A stretch of DNA of 64,000 bases from Gonatopus flavifemur (lineage: Eukaryota > Arthropoda > Insecta > Hymenoptera > Dryinidae), in assembly GCA_018340375.1 (NCBI GenBank), contig JAFFJZ010000001.1, forward strand, positions 33,844,001 through 33,908,000, written 5' to 3'. Shown here piece after piece: positions 35,811 through 45,600 of the stretch. The translations under genes were made by a program, and so were the position numbers. Under the pieces are notes generated by a model. That model made no database searches. It had not been told where the DNA came from and saw only the letters and a list, made by a program, of their open reading frames with translations. Every line of letters begins with the position of its first letter. Position 1 is the stretch's first letter.

Positions 35811-36899
35811 AGCCTCATCAGTCGTGGAAGAAATTTTTTTTCATAAGGAAATAGTGGTATTTTCCTCCACTTTGAAACACTATTCTGCTATTTACATATA
35901 GAATCCTCTGGAAGTTAATTAAACATGTAAAAACTTCGAGGAACCTTACCAAAAGTGTAGCTATTGCTCTCAAAGAATAACCCAACGAGAAGTCGACAGA
36001 GAGGAGCTAAGGAGAATAGTTCGGTATCAGTTATTTGTTCCTCGAGGAAACAGAGAAATTCATGCGTTTCAACGTACGTCTCTCATACACAACCAATATC
36101 TTTGTAAGATGATATTAATGGTTTCCAAAGTACGTATTGTTTACGAGCGCATCAACATTTGCTCACAAACATCGTACGTGACTTGCATAACTTCGGATGT
36201 GGCAGAAGATACTTGGGTAATTTCAAGTATTCTTGCATTAGCTCAGGAATAAAATCTCACATAAATTATGTTATTCCATTTCACAAGAACGCGAAGATAC
36301 CGTATGAATATGCAATTTAATTCAACCTCACTTAAACTGATTCTACTTACCTCCTTCGAATCGTAAATATTGCTGAAATTATGAGATGAAAAACCCGATG
36401 CGGATTGAAATATCTACAGCCGAATAACAACGTAAAGAAACTGTCTTTGTATGGACTTGCTTGCTCTTTTTTTTAAAAAAAAATACTGTCAGTAGATATT
36501 ATTGGTCTCCCGATCTTCGGTACACGATTCATGGAAATGAAACTGGATTTTCATTCATCATTTAATGGAAATTACTTTTTCTTATTTGTCTTTTTTGTTC
36601 ATCAAGGACTTCAGGAACATGCATCAAATTAAAAAGTTATAAAGTCGATAACCGAGTATTCCTCTTGAACCTCCACTGATTCATTCCGTAAAGATCACCA
36701 ATTATTGGGATTGAACTCCCTTCATCGTTTCATATTGGTATAGTGAAGATATACGGTAGGGAGAGAAAATATGCTCTGAAAATGATATGAGAGAAGGTTC
36801 TGAAAATACCCTGATTTCAGGGAAAATGGATCCATGGAAAGATATTGAATGAAAATCAAAGAATACAAAAATTGATAATTATTATGGAATATATATTGT
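35811..36899. other. No gene seen
   Basis: AT-rich spacer with no recognisable feature. Confidence 0.4.
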
Positions 36900-36903
36900 T
36901 TAA

Positions 36904-37802
36904 GGCAAGTTTCTCATCTAGTGAGTCCAAAATTAGGTGATTTTCTCGGATTCTTTTTTCATGGAAGGGAGTAAATACACGGAGAGAAATAGATACTAAT
37001 GGGTATAAGAAATTTACTGGTGGTTAGTATACGAGGACAAGTATCCAGATTGTACAAATTTATTCTTGTCCTTAGTATCCATATGCTAAGGAGTATTAAA
37101 TATATTATACCCCTTAGCATATGGATACTAGGGACAAGAATAAATTTGTACAATCTGGATACTTGTCCTCGTATTCTAACCATTAGTATCTATTTCTCTC
37201 CGTGTGAAGAACTGGGAGGTTTCCATACTTGTTAATTAAGTCTTTAAGTACATAAACAAATTTTTCCAGTGAAAAATAATGCCATGGAAATTGTTGATAC
37301 GCGTTGAAACATAACCACCTAAAAAAACAGTGATCAATCGGGCGCCATTTTTATGAAATATATTATATTTGTTGGAGTTTGCACCAATAAAACCAATGAA
37401 AACTCCAAAATTGAAAAAGTGACATACATGCAAACTTTTGGTAGCGTTTTTTCACCTTTTCTTCGCTCTTTGAAGTGCTATAAAAAGAAAAAAAGGCAAA
37501 TGTCATCTCCATTAAGGGTCATCCTCCAATCAATTCCATCATCTTCAAAATAAAAAAAAAAGAGCGATCCGTTCGGTAGTTTTTGAGATATCGTGGAACC
37601 AAACTTGGAAAACATGATTTCGAGAAAAACGCCTGTGAAGTTTCTGGATACGAATCCTTCAACTTGAGAAAATTTCTTTCATGTACTTCAAGACCCATTC
37701 AATGAGTTCCAAATAACTCGAGTTCTCAATTTACTTCCTTCTTAAGAACAAAAATTTGAGAAAATCACTTTATTTCGGAATTCGCTCCATGAGAGCCTCC
37801 CC
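36904..37802. mobile_element. TTAA-flanked element, larger relative of 19749-19999, interrupted
   Basis: GGCAAGTTTCTCATCTAGTG on the left mirrors TCGCTCCATGAGAGCCTCCC on the right, and AGGTGATTTTCTC mirrors GAGAAAATCACTT. TTAA lies at both borders (36900-36903 and 37803-37806). A TA-flanked foldback (36978-37204) has inserted near the left end. No transposase seen. Confidence 0.65.
36978..37204. mobile_element. 227-bp foldback MITE, CACGGAGAGAAATAG termini
   Basis: Almost perfect palindrome: CACGGAGAGAAATAGATACT mirrors AGTATCTATTTCTCTCCGTG, and ACGAGGACAAGTATCCAGAT mirrors its partner near 37155-37175. The left flank is TA and the right flank is TG. The high arm identity suggests relatively recent origin. 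Confidence 0.88.
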
Positions 37803-37806
37803 TTAA

Positions 37807-38432
37807 GTACGATATTGAAGAATCAAAATCGTTCCAGATTGTCTAACATTCGATTAACAATCTGGTTCGATAAACGATTCGAACTTGACGTTACATAAAA
37901 AATTTCAAGCGCCCAGCAAAGCACAATCTCAGCTATTATATGTATTTGATTATTACACTTATTGAATTATAGCAGCCAGGTACTTCTATCTTAGAATAAT
38001 TATAAATCCTCCTATTTGCTCCTTCTGAGGATACCGGTGGATTAATACAAATAACTTTAACGAACGTTCCATTTAAGATAATTATAGACTAATCACGTTG
38101 TACGTCACATTGATTTCATTGATTATCATCAGCGTCATTTGTTATTCCACCTTTTATCAACTTCAAATTTGATTATGGAATGTAATCAGTGATATATTAA
38201 AGGTTATTACGATCATCCTCGTAACTATAGTTATCGACGTGATGTATCATCAATTGTCAATCTATATGTTATAAGCGAGTCAATCAATATGAAATCATGG
38301 TCGATGTTCATTTGATTGACCTTCGATTGTGCTTACATCGAATATTCGGTCAGGTATGTTCTTTGATCGTACGAAGAACATACAAATAACATATAAAACA
38401 ATCCCTACGCACAAAACCTTTATCGAATATTT
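37807..38432. other. No gene seen
   Basis: AT-rich spacer. A fragment GATAAACGATTCGAACTTGA (near 37870) resembles the end of the 6374 MITE family. Confidence 0.4.
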
Positions 38433-38640
38433 ATATTGCTGAAGTTTGAATCGTTTATTGAAACGAATTAGAGATGGAATAATGAAATACTTGACTGTGA
38501 AAGACCCAAAATTTTGCAGTACTTCTTGTGAGCCATGTTTTCAGTACCAAAGAGTCGATTTGAAAAGTTAAATAACGATTATTCATCAGATTTCGTGGGT
38601 TTAAAGTTTCGTTTCGTTTCCATAAACAATTCCGCCACAT
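38433..38640. mobile_element. MITE with GCTGAAGTTTGAATCG termini, second copy
   Basis: TGCTGAAGTTTGAATCGTTT on the left is the same end as at 6374, and AAGAGTCGATT in the interior resembles AAGAGTTGATTC of that copy. The right end is diverged (GTTTCCATAAACAATTCCGC). Confidence 0.5.
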
Positions 38641-38942
38641 GAAAATTTATAGGGCAGCTATCTTTAATTTGAAAATCATCGATGTCTGGTATGGATTCAT
38701 AATTGATGCGTCTCGAGTCTCTGGATTAGAAAATAATATCTAGCCAGGATTTTGCTCGAATTTGTTTTTTTCTTATGCATCTTTTTGCAGCATTAAATCT
38801 TTTTTTGATTTTATTTTTATCATACTTTTATCTTTACTCTTTTTATTCTCCTCACTTTCCTTCGACAGCAATATTTGGTCGTTCTTTTTCCTCCCTGCTC
38901 TTCTTCAATCCTGTTCGTTCAATTTTTTCCTTTTACTACACG

Positions 38943-38946
<4 letters not shown>

Positions 38947-38986
<40 letters not shown>

Positions 38987-39006
38987 TGTGTGTGTGGGTG
39001 TGTGTT
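38947..39006. repeat. (TG)n microsatellite
   Basis: About 60 bases of TG repeat, interrupted by TATG near 38980 and GGGTG near 38997. The overlapping open frames rich in Val and Cys are artefacts of it. The flanks 38641-38946 and 39007-39351 show no gene. Confidence 0.9.
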
Positions 39007-39353
39007 GTACGTGCATGTGTTGGTAACTTCTGTTCGTAAAAAAATGACAGACCAGTGATTTATCTTATTCGAGAAGAGTCAATCTGGGAATTTGTAGAGC
39101 TGTCGAGTCAGCCAGCTAAAACAGAAAGACCACCCATTTCCTATAGGAAAAACGTGCGTCATTTCTGTTACTGATGCGCAGAGACAAGAAACAGAAATTT
39201 ATATCGATGTAGGTTATAAGTAATTCACTTTGGAATTTATTTGGAATGGTTGTTAAATTATTTGTTGAGTACACTAAAAGGAATTTGCTAACAGAAACCT
39301 GTGACGGGATTGCGTCAACCGCATGCCGATGGTATGGCAACTATGGTGCGGTA

Positions 39354-39631
39354 CACGGAAAAAATTAGTGATCCAAATTTTTGTTGACTAGTATGTCACG
39401 TTGGGACGGAGCACAAGTTCAAAAAGAATTCGTACGCTGGATTTTAATAATTCGTTGACTCTTTCCATTATTTCGATGATAAAAAAAAATGGAAAGTGAA
39501 TGCCATTGGTGAAACAATGAACAAAGTCCACGATTTATTCAAATCCAGGGTACGAATTTTTCTCAAATTTGTGCTCCGTCCAAAAGTGACATACTGGTCA
39601 ACGAAAATTTGGATCACTAATTTTTTCCGTG
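39354..39631. mobile_element. 278-bp TA-flanked foldback MITE, CACGGAAAAAATTAG termini
   Basis: CACGGAAAAAATTAGTGATC mirrors GATCACTAATTTTTTCCGTG exactly, and the arms continue through CAAATTTTTGTTGAC and GGACGGAGCACAA. TA flanks both sides (39352-39353 and 39632-39633). The 114-codon minus-strand frame here is a product of the palindrome and is not a gene. Confidence 0.88.
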
Positions 39632-39648
39632 TATGATAAATTAATAGT

Positions 39649-39921
39649 GGTTGATACTTCGTTGCCATAAGGATTATAGTCTCTCTCAATATCATGGTTG
39701 ATACTTCATTGCCATACACCGAAAGAATTTTGTTGTAAAAATGATCGTGAAATTCCAGTAATCGGAAAACAAGTAAAAACTTTCTATTTTCCATAAGTTT
39801 CACAGAATGCACAGTAATATTTTTTAAAAATTCCCAATTGTCCCTCGATCACTGAAATTTCATGGTAATTTTTCGAATAAAATTCTTTCTGTGCAAGGGT
39901 TATAGTCTCTCTCAATATCAA
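39649..39921. repeat. 45-bp tandem duplication, second unit split by a MITE
   Basis: Unit 1 (about 39649-39694) reads TGGTTGATACTTCGTTGCCA, then ATAAGGATTATAGTCTCTCT, then CAATATCA. Unit 2 starts at about 39695 with TGGTTGATACTTCATTGCCA, is interrupted at TA by the element at 39717-39893, and resumes as GGGTTATAGTCTCTCTCAAT at 39897-39921. Confidence 0.7.
39717..39893. mobile_element. 177-bp MITE, CACCGAAAGAATTTTG termini
   Basis: CACCGAAAGAATTTTGTTG on the left mirrors AATAAAATTCTTTCTGTG on the right, and GATCGTGAAATTCCAGTAAT mirrors GATCACTGAAATTTCATGGT imperfectly. The left flank is TA and the right flank is CA. Confidence 0.65.
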
Positions 39922-40496
39922 ATTTAGGCTAGACTCACTTTTTAAGGGCTATATTGGTATTCATGGTGCTTAGAGGTTGTTTATTCAGTTTATTGTATAT
40001 CAATCTGAAATATTTCCAATTCAGTTATTCTGCCTTACTTGCTTCCAGGAATAACGATTTTTTAATACCGAGTTCAACATTTTTTAATAGGAATTCTCTC
40101 GGTATTCACGGGTGCTGTAACGGTGCACTAGAAAAAAACCAGACCCTTACAAGTGCCACATCAAATACTTAAAAGACCCTTGCTGGTGTCGAGTTTTTTT
40201 TCTAATGCAGCGTTGCAAAACTCGTGAATGATTGAAGTAATTATCAAGAACTCGTTCATAATATATTACTGCTGGATTAAGGAAAATTTTATCTGAAACA
40301 TGTAATGCATACTCATGCTTTTTGCATAGAAGGATAGAAAAAATGAGGAGAAATTTGCTAATTTCAAGGATGTCAAGGTTAAAAAACGAATTATGTGTTA
40401 ATTCTGGAAATTCGAAGATCGTGGGAAAATTATAGAGCGATATGGAAGTATGAACTGCAATGAACAACATGAAAGCTGGGAATCCAAATCATTCTT
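39922..40496. other. No gene seen
   Basis: AT-rich sequence; short open frames on both strands without domains. Confidence 0.4.
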
Positions 40497-40498
40497 AC

Positions 40499-40536
40499 AT
40501 GCAGAGAAAAATGACCTAAAAAATTACTACACTCTA
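40499..40536. mobile_element. Left fragment of an older element, related to 63382
   Basis: The sequence from ATGCAGAGAAAAATGACC through TAAAAAATTACTACACT matches 63382-63420 almost base for base. It continues beyond the nested insertion at 50257 (CAGTTGAGCAAGGACAAAAT), matching 63421 on. It is therefore the oldest layer of a three-level nest. Confidence 0.7.
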
Positions 40537-41342
40537 CACTGTTAGAAATTTCTGCATTAATATTAATGCATTTGCTGGAAGTTTTTTTCAAATACGTGCA
40601 TGAATTGAGTTTCACACACATTTTACATTAAATTTAATGTGAACTATAGCATAATCTATATTTTTTTCATGTTTTTGTTCATTAAATTTGATGTAAAATG
40701 TGTATTAACCTGAATTCATGTACGTGATTGAAAAAAACCTCCAGATATTGCAACATACCCGTCATTCTTGTGACGGGCATATTTATATTTGACGAGACAA
40801 CCTGAAAAAGAAAATATATATATTTAATAAGAGAAAAGAATGTAGACAAAATTACTTGAAATTGTTAACGATACAACCTTACCATGATGTGATGAGCAGT
40901 GGTAGTACGAGGGTACTCTCTTCAATTTCTTTTAAGCCTGAAAATAAGAATATATTAATACAAGTAAGAATATGGAAGGAAGGCACGATACCTGTTCATA
41001 CCCTGACTCATCAAGCGTTGTTAATTCACCTAGAAAGAGAAAAAAAAAAGTTAAATGAATAAATATGTAACAAGTACAAAATAGAGCAAAGACAAAATAT
41101 ACTTACCTGTCAAACCGATTATCACAAAACCAACACAACCGCGAATTGAGTAACGGCCGGTTTTATCACCGTCACCCGCAAACCTGACACCTTACCTGCG
41201 ATTTGATAAGGACTCACGAATACTAAATACGGTGGTTGACAGTTGTCAACAAAGCGCGGCCATATTGTAAATCACGAAAGCCATTGCGCAGACGTTAGAA
41301 TTATATCGCGGAGTTATCGAACCGCCATCGATCGATCGAAAG

Positions 41343-41350
41343 TATCGATA
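41343..41350 (+). promoter_or_regulatory. TATCGATA motif in U3
   Basis: TATCGATA, preceded by ATCGATCGATCGA (from about 41328), matches the DRE bound by the insect factor DREF. It lies about 75 bases upstream of the TATA box. Binding in this species is inference. Confidence 0.4.
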
Positions 41351-41420
41351 CTACCATCACCAGCCGCCAGGGTTCGCATAGGTAATCGAGGTGTCGCATA
41401 GGACGGGATAACTCTAACAG

Positions 41421-41457
41421 TATATAACAAGAGGGGTTTGAGACAGATTATTCACTC
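41421..41457 (+). promoter_or_regulatory. Core promoter: TATA box and initiator
   Basis: TATATAACA at 41421-41429 is followed 30 bases downstream by TTCACTC (41451-41457), a plausible initiator. This spacing is typical of RNA polymerase II start sites. The copy in the 3' LTR is at 49389-49425. Confidence 0.6.
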
Positions 41458-41502
41458 TCGACCGACTACACCTTCCTGCGAGGCGCAGAAACCATTTTAA
41501 AG

Positions 41503-41510
41503 AGGTGAGC
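41503..41510 (+). promoter_or_regulatory. Splice donor AG|GTGAGC in leader
   Basis: AGGTGAGC, with the intron beginning at 41505, is close to the ideal donor consensus and lies about 55 bases after the predicted cap site. No ATG occurs between the cap site and this donor. Confidence 0.5.
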
Positions 41511-42241
41511 GATTTAGAGTCATAGACCGGGGTTATGGTAATACCTAACACACTCAGACCGGTGGGTAAGCTAGGGTTAGTGGGAGACAATGTGCAATGT
41601 CCTTGTCTAATTAGTTTCTAGATTCACCTAGGGAAAGGTGGGAACGAGAACTTGGTAATACCAGTTCTCAAGTAGGGGCACAAGCACAGCCCATGGGGAT
41701 CTGCAACGCCACCTTCACACGGCTGCAGCTTAGGGATTATTCATACCATACCGTATACCGTAAGATTCCCGCAATTAAAGATTTCCTTGTTTAACTTAAC
41801 GTAGAGTCACCTAAGGAATAGACCTCTCTGTCTATCCCATCATTTATCCTGTAAATCATCCGCGATTACCGGGTTTTATTAAATTCTTTGCGTTGGAATT
41901 TACCCACGCCGCGGAACTCAAAAGTGTGCACACTTAGGGCAGTAGAAAGTCCGGACTATTAAGTCGTATTTTAAGTTACCAATTGTCGAAGCTATAAGTG
42001 ATCAAAACTGACGATCAATCCTTGTATTTGTTTTGTAAAGATTAAAAATACTTATACTTTTGTTAATAAATTATTCTATGGTTCAAACATTAAAAATCCG
42101 TCTTATCCAGTTCTTTGTAAATAACCTGTGACCCGCGTTCCCCAAGTCATCGGAAACTTACCCTGGAACCGACGAGCCAGAGGCATTCTTTTGGGGCTAA
42201 TTATTACATTAATTAGAGTTGGTCAAACCCACTGACGCGTG

Positions 42242-42247
42242 AATAAA
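42242..42247 (+). terminator. Polyadenylation signal in LTR
   Basis: AATAAA at 42242-42247 near the end of the 5' LTR; the functional copy is in the 3' LTR at 50210-50215. Another AATAAA-like word lies near 42064. Confidence 0.6.
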
Positions 42248-42279
42248 AATTGATGATTACGAAACGTCACAGATTATTT

Positions 42280-42297
42280 TGGCGCCCGAACAGGGAC
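42280..42297 (+). promoter_or_regulatory. Primer binding site, tRNA-Lys3 type
   Basis: TGGCGCCCGAACAGGGAC is complementary to the 3' end of tRNA-Lys(UUU) and identical to the 18-base site known from lentiviruses. It begins 8 bases after the LTR, a gap seen in several insect elements. It sets the start of minus-strand DNA synthesis. Confidence 0.92.
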
Positions 42298-42566
42298 ACA
42301 GTAAAGTTAATTAGTCAACGGTAATTTAGACCGAATGATCAAAATAGAAACCTTCGCGTGCATCCAGTACACAGCTTGCATAAATGAATTAACCCGAAAA
42401 TATCCCGATTTACAGGAGCCTTGCGCGGTTCGTAGTGTTTACGTCGTTTATCCTTGTTCGTACAACATCTCTTGTCAGGTTGCCCCTGTTCGTCGAAATA
42501 CATCCTCGGTGAGGGGATTGCAATCTTGAATCTGGCCTGTCGTTCTTCGTTGCAATTAAATAGGCA

Positions 42567-42587
42567 TAAAATTTCTCTACCAATCAG
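42567..42587 (+). promoter_or_regulatory. Possible splice acceptor before gag
   Basis: AAATTTCTCTACCAATCAG ends in AG at 42586-42587, 18 bases before the Gag ATG. The unspliced leader between 41505 and 42605 contains several ATGs, so splicing from the donor at 41505 to here would make the Gag start the first ATG. This is inference from sequence only. Confidence 0.35.
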
Positions 42588-42605
42588 GTTAAAGAATTAA
42601 TCGAA

Positions 42606-45600
42606 ATGATTCATTCTCCGTGTCTCCCTACCAAGACTTCATGGATTTGGTCCTTGAAGAAAGAGGAAGTCATAGTAGAACTAGAACAGAGGGGAATAGA
42701 GTACGATCCATCCGCGACAGTGAGCGTGTTAAAAACTAAACTCCGTGATTTCATAGTTTCGCAGCGGTCGCGCCCGCCAAGTAAAACCCCCAGTATGGAC
42801 AATCTTTTCCCCGAGGAAACAAGGAATCAAATCACTTCCGATGACAACGACCCCGAAATGGAGGGTAACCGCGTTGAAGTAGAAGATGCTCCCATCGACG
42901 AAGAGGAGGGAGAGAGAGAGAGGCTTACTCGGGAAATACGCGCTGACCTAGAGCTTGAGTTAAGGGGGGAGATACAGCGCGAATTAAAAGACGAGTTAGA
43001 CCGCTATGCCCGAACCATGACAAATAGAGAAAGGGCCCTAGTCGTGGAGCAGGAACGATTGGAAAGTGAAAGAAGTTCCACGGATACCCTGATCATTGAA
43101 TTAAGAGATAGAATCAGGGAATTGGAAAAAGAAATGAGTGCACCTCGTTCACAAGTTGAAGAAGGACCGACACCGCCACTCAGAGTAGATACAAACGATA
43201 GCGAAATCGGGCGAGTCTTACGGAATTTCTTTAGTAACCCCTATAACAAGCCCATGAACGTGCAAGAACAGGTGCGTAAATGGGGCGTCAGTTTTAACGG
43301 AGGATCCGGTCTCAGAACTTTTATAGAGCGAGTCGAGGAAATGAGTTCAAGTTTCCATATTCAGCCCGACCAGTTGTTGACTTGTATTCCAATACTTTTG
43401 AAAGACAGAGCACTCCTGTGGTACCGAAATAACAAACAGAATTGGACGACCTGGGCAGACTTCATTAAAGATCTTAAAATCTTTTACCTGCCAGTAGATG
43501 CCGACAGACAATTAGAAGACGAAATCCGAAACAGAACACAGGGTCCTAAGGAGACTGCTAGGGAATACATCACCAATTTGCAGACATTAATGAGACGCTA
43601 CGGCTCTATGAATGAGCAGGCACAGCTAGACAGACTCTACACAAATTTGCGTTGCGAGTACAAATTGAATATCCGCCGTCGCGAAGTAACGAACGTAGCT
43701 GATTTGATCCAGTATTCTTGTGAGTATGAGAAGGCCCTTAAAGAAGGCGAATCGTATAAGCCACCTCCTGGTGGACAACATTCCATAATGCCCGAAACTG
43801 CGTACGAAGGGCCAAAGAGACCCAAGACCGGTCATGTTAACACTTTGGATTCTTCCTATAACTCTAAAACGCATTGCTGGCGCTGTGGCCAAAAGGGGCA
43901 TGCGCGTTTCGATTGCCGTAATAAATCCATTCGGTTTTGCTCCCGTTGCGGCAAAACGGACGTATGGTCCTACGAGTGTACTTGTATTGGGGTACGACCG
44001 CGTGATGGACCTTCCCCTTCGCATTCCGGCCATAATACATTCAACCAACGTCGAGTCAGTAGCGCTTCAGCTAATTCCAGGGGCCAGAGTATACCCAATC
44101 CGCGAGTGAATAATGCGACACGACCGTTTGTCCCGCGCAGCGATAACGCTGCTAGGCCGTTTAATCCACGGGCAAATAATATTCCTCGGGCAGGTCAATC
44201 CCACGAGAATAATTTACCCTCCCGAGATTCCACGGTTCCGGTAATCATTAATAGCAATCCATCAACGCCGCATGTCACCGATATGCCGGGGGAAGTAACC
44301 TTCTTAAATGTACAAGCTACCGATGGAAGGCCGCGTATTAAAGTCGAGATAGCTGGCAAAACATTTTGGGGACTGGCAGACACGGGCGCTACTACGTCTA
44401 TCATTGATAAAGCCGTTTTCGAGGAGGCTCGCGATCAAGATCTATGTACTTACATTAACCCTACTCCAAGGGATTTATCTGTCTTAGATGGTCGCAGAGT
44501 CCCAACCAGAGGCACTGCCGTTATCTTGACTAAAGTTAACGGACGGGCTATCCCACTGCCTTATTGCATAGTAGACGATTATCACGATCACGTCTTATTT
44601 GGCGTCGATACACTCGCTAAGTTGAACTTCCAGGTAGTTTGGACAAATCTCGAAGGGGAAGCCAACGTGTCGGTACACACTCTCGCCGCGAATCCTGTCT
44701 CTGAAGCGGAAGCCCGGGAAATCATTAAGAGGGAGGTCGAAAAATTTGAGGCAATTAAAGGTCCGACCATGCTCACGGAACATGTCATTAAAGTCTTTCC
44801 TGGCACGGAGCCCATCAAAGCCCGGTATTACCCCCGTAACCCAGCTATGCAACAAGTAATAGACGAAGAGGTGGATAAAATGCTGGTAGACGATGTTATC
44901 GAACCCTCAAACAGTCCCTGGAGTTCTCCGATAGTTTTGGTTAAAAAGAAGAATGAAAGCTACCGATTCTGCATAGATTTCCGTAAAGTTAATAAGGTAT
45001 CAGAAAAGGATGCGTATCCGCTACCCCACATTAACGATACGCTTAATAAGCTAAGAAACGCTCAATTCATTTCAACGATTGATCTAAAGAACGGATATTG
45101 GCAGGTACCTCTCAGGGCCGGGAGTCGACCCGTTACCGCTTTCACGGTGCCGCGAAGAGGCCTATTCCAGTTCAAAGTAATGCCGTTTGGGTTGCACTCA
45201 GCATCCGCCACGTTTCAACGTTTATTGAATAACCTGATCACTCCGGATCTTGAACCATTCGTGGAAGTATACTTGGACGATATAATAATCGTTACCGAAA
45301 CCCTAGACCAACACTTAGTCGTCTTAAAAGAGATTTTTAAAAGATTACGCGATGCTCGACTTAGAATCAACACGGAGAAAAGCCAGTTCCTTCAAAGTCA
45401 GATAGTCTATCTCGGTCACGTGATTGACAAAGACGGAATAAGAACCGACCCGTCAAAAGTACAAGCCATTAGCCAAATCCCGACACCCACGAACGTCAAG
45501 GAACTACGCCAGTTCATTGGCATGATCTCGTGGCATCGGCGGTTCATTCCAAACTGCTCGGAGCTGACAAAGTCATTAACCGCGCTTTTGAAGAAACGAT

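Larger units (their letters stand above)
40749..42271 (+). repeat. 5' LTR (1,523 bp)
   Basis: Starts TG and ends CA. A hairpin of CCCGTCA and TGACGGG lies at 40758-40777 near the start. The U3 region would run to about 41450, R to about 42262 and U5 to the end, judged from the TATA box at 41421 and the AATAAA at 42242. U3 also contains a 68-codon frame (40856-41062) with no recognisable domain; I do not call it a gene. The long R places a splice donor and much of the leader inside the LTR. Confidence 0.95.

Noticed and set aside
36690..36725. tRNA gene on the minus strand (AGTTCAATCCC)
   Set aside because: Only a B-box-like word is present; no A-box or anticodon arm at the right distance.
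38762..39058. Open frames of about 83-98 codons over the TG repeat
   Set aside because: The Val/Cys runs come directly from the microsatellite, and the rest is Phe/Ser-rich chance translation.
39468..39812. 114-codon minus-strand frame
   Set aside because: Lies across a palindromic MITE and its neighbour; explained by inverted repeat structure.
40856..41062. 68-codon frame in the LTR U3 region as an accessory gene
   Set aside because: Upstream of the predicted cap site, short, without domain, and present in both LTRs only because the LTRs are identical.
43626..44048. 140-codon antisense frame within gag
   Set aside because: A shadow of the Gag-Pol frame with no independent signals.
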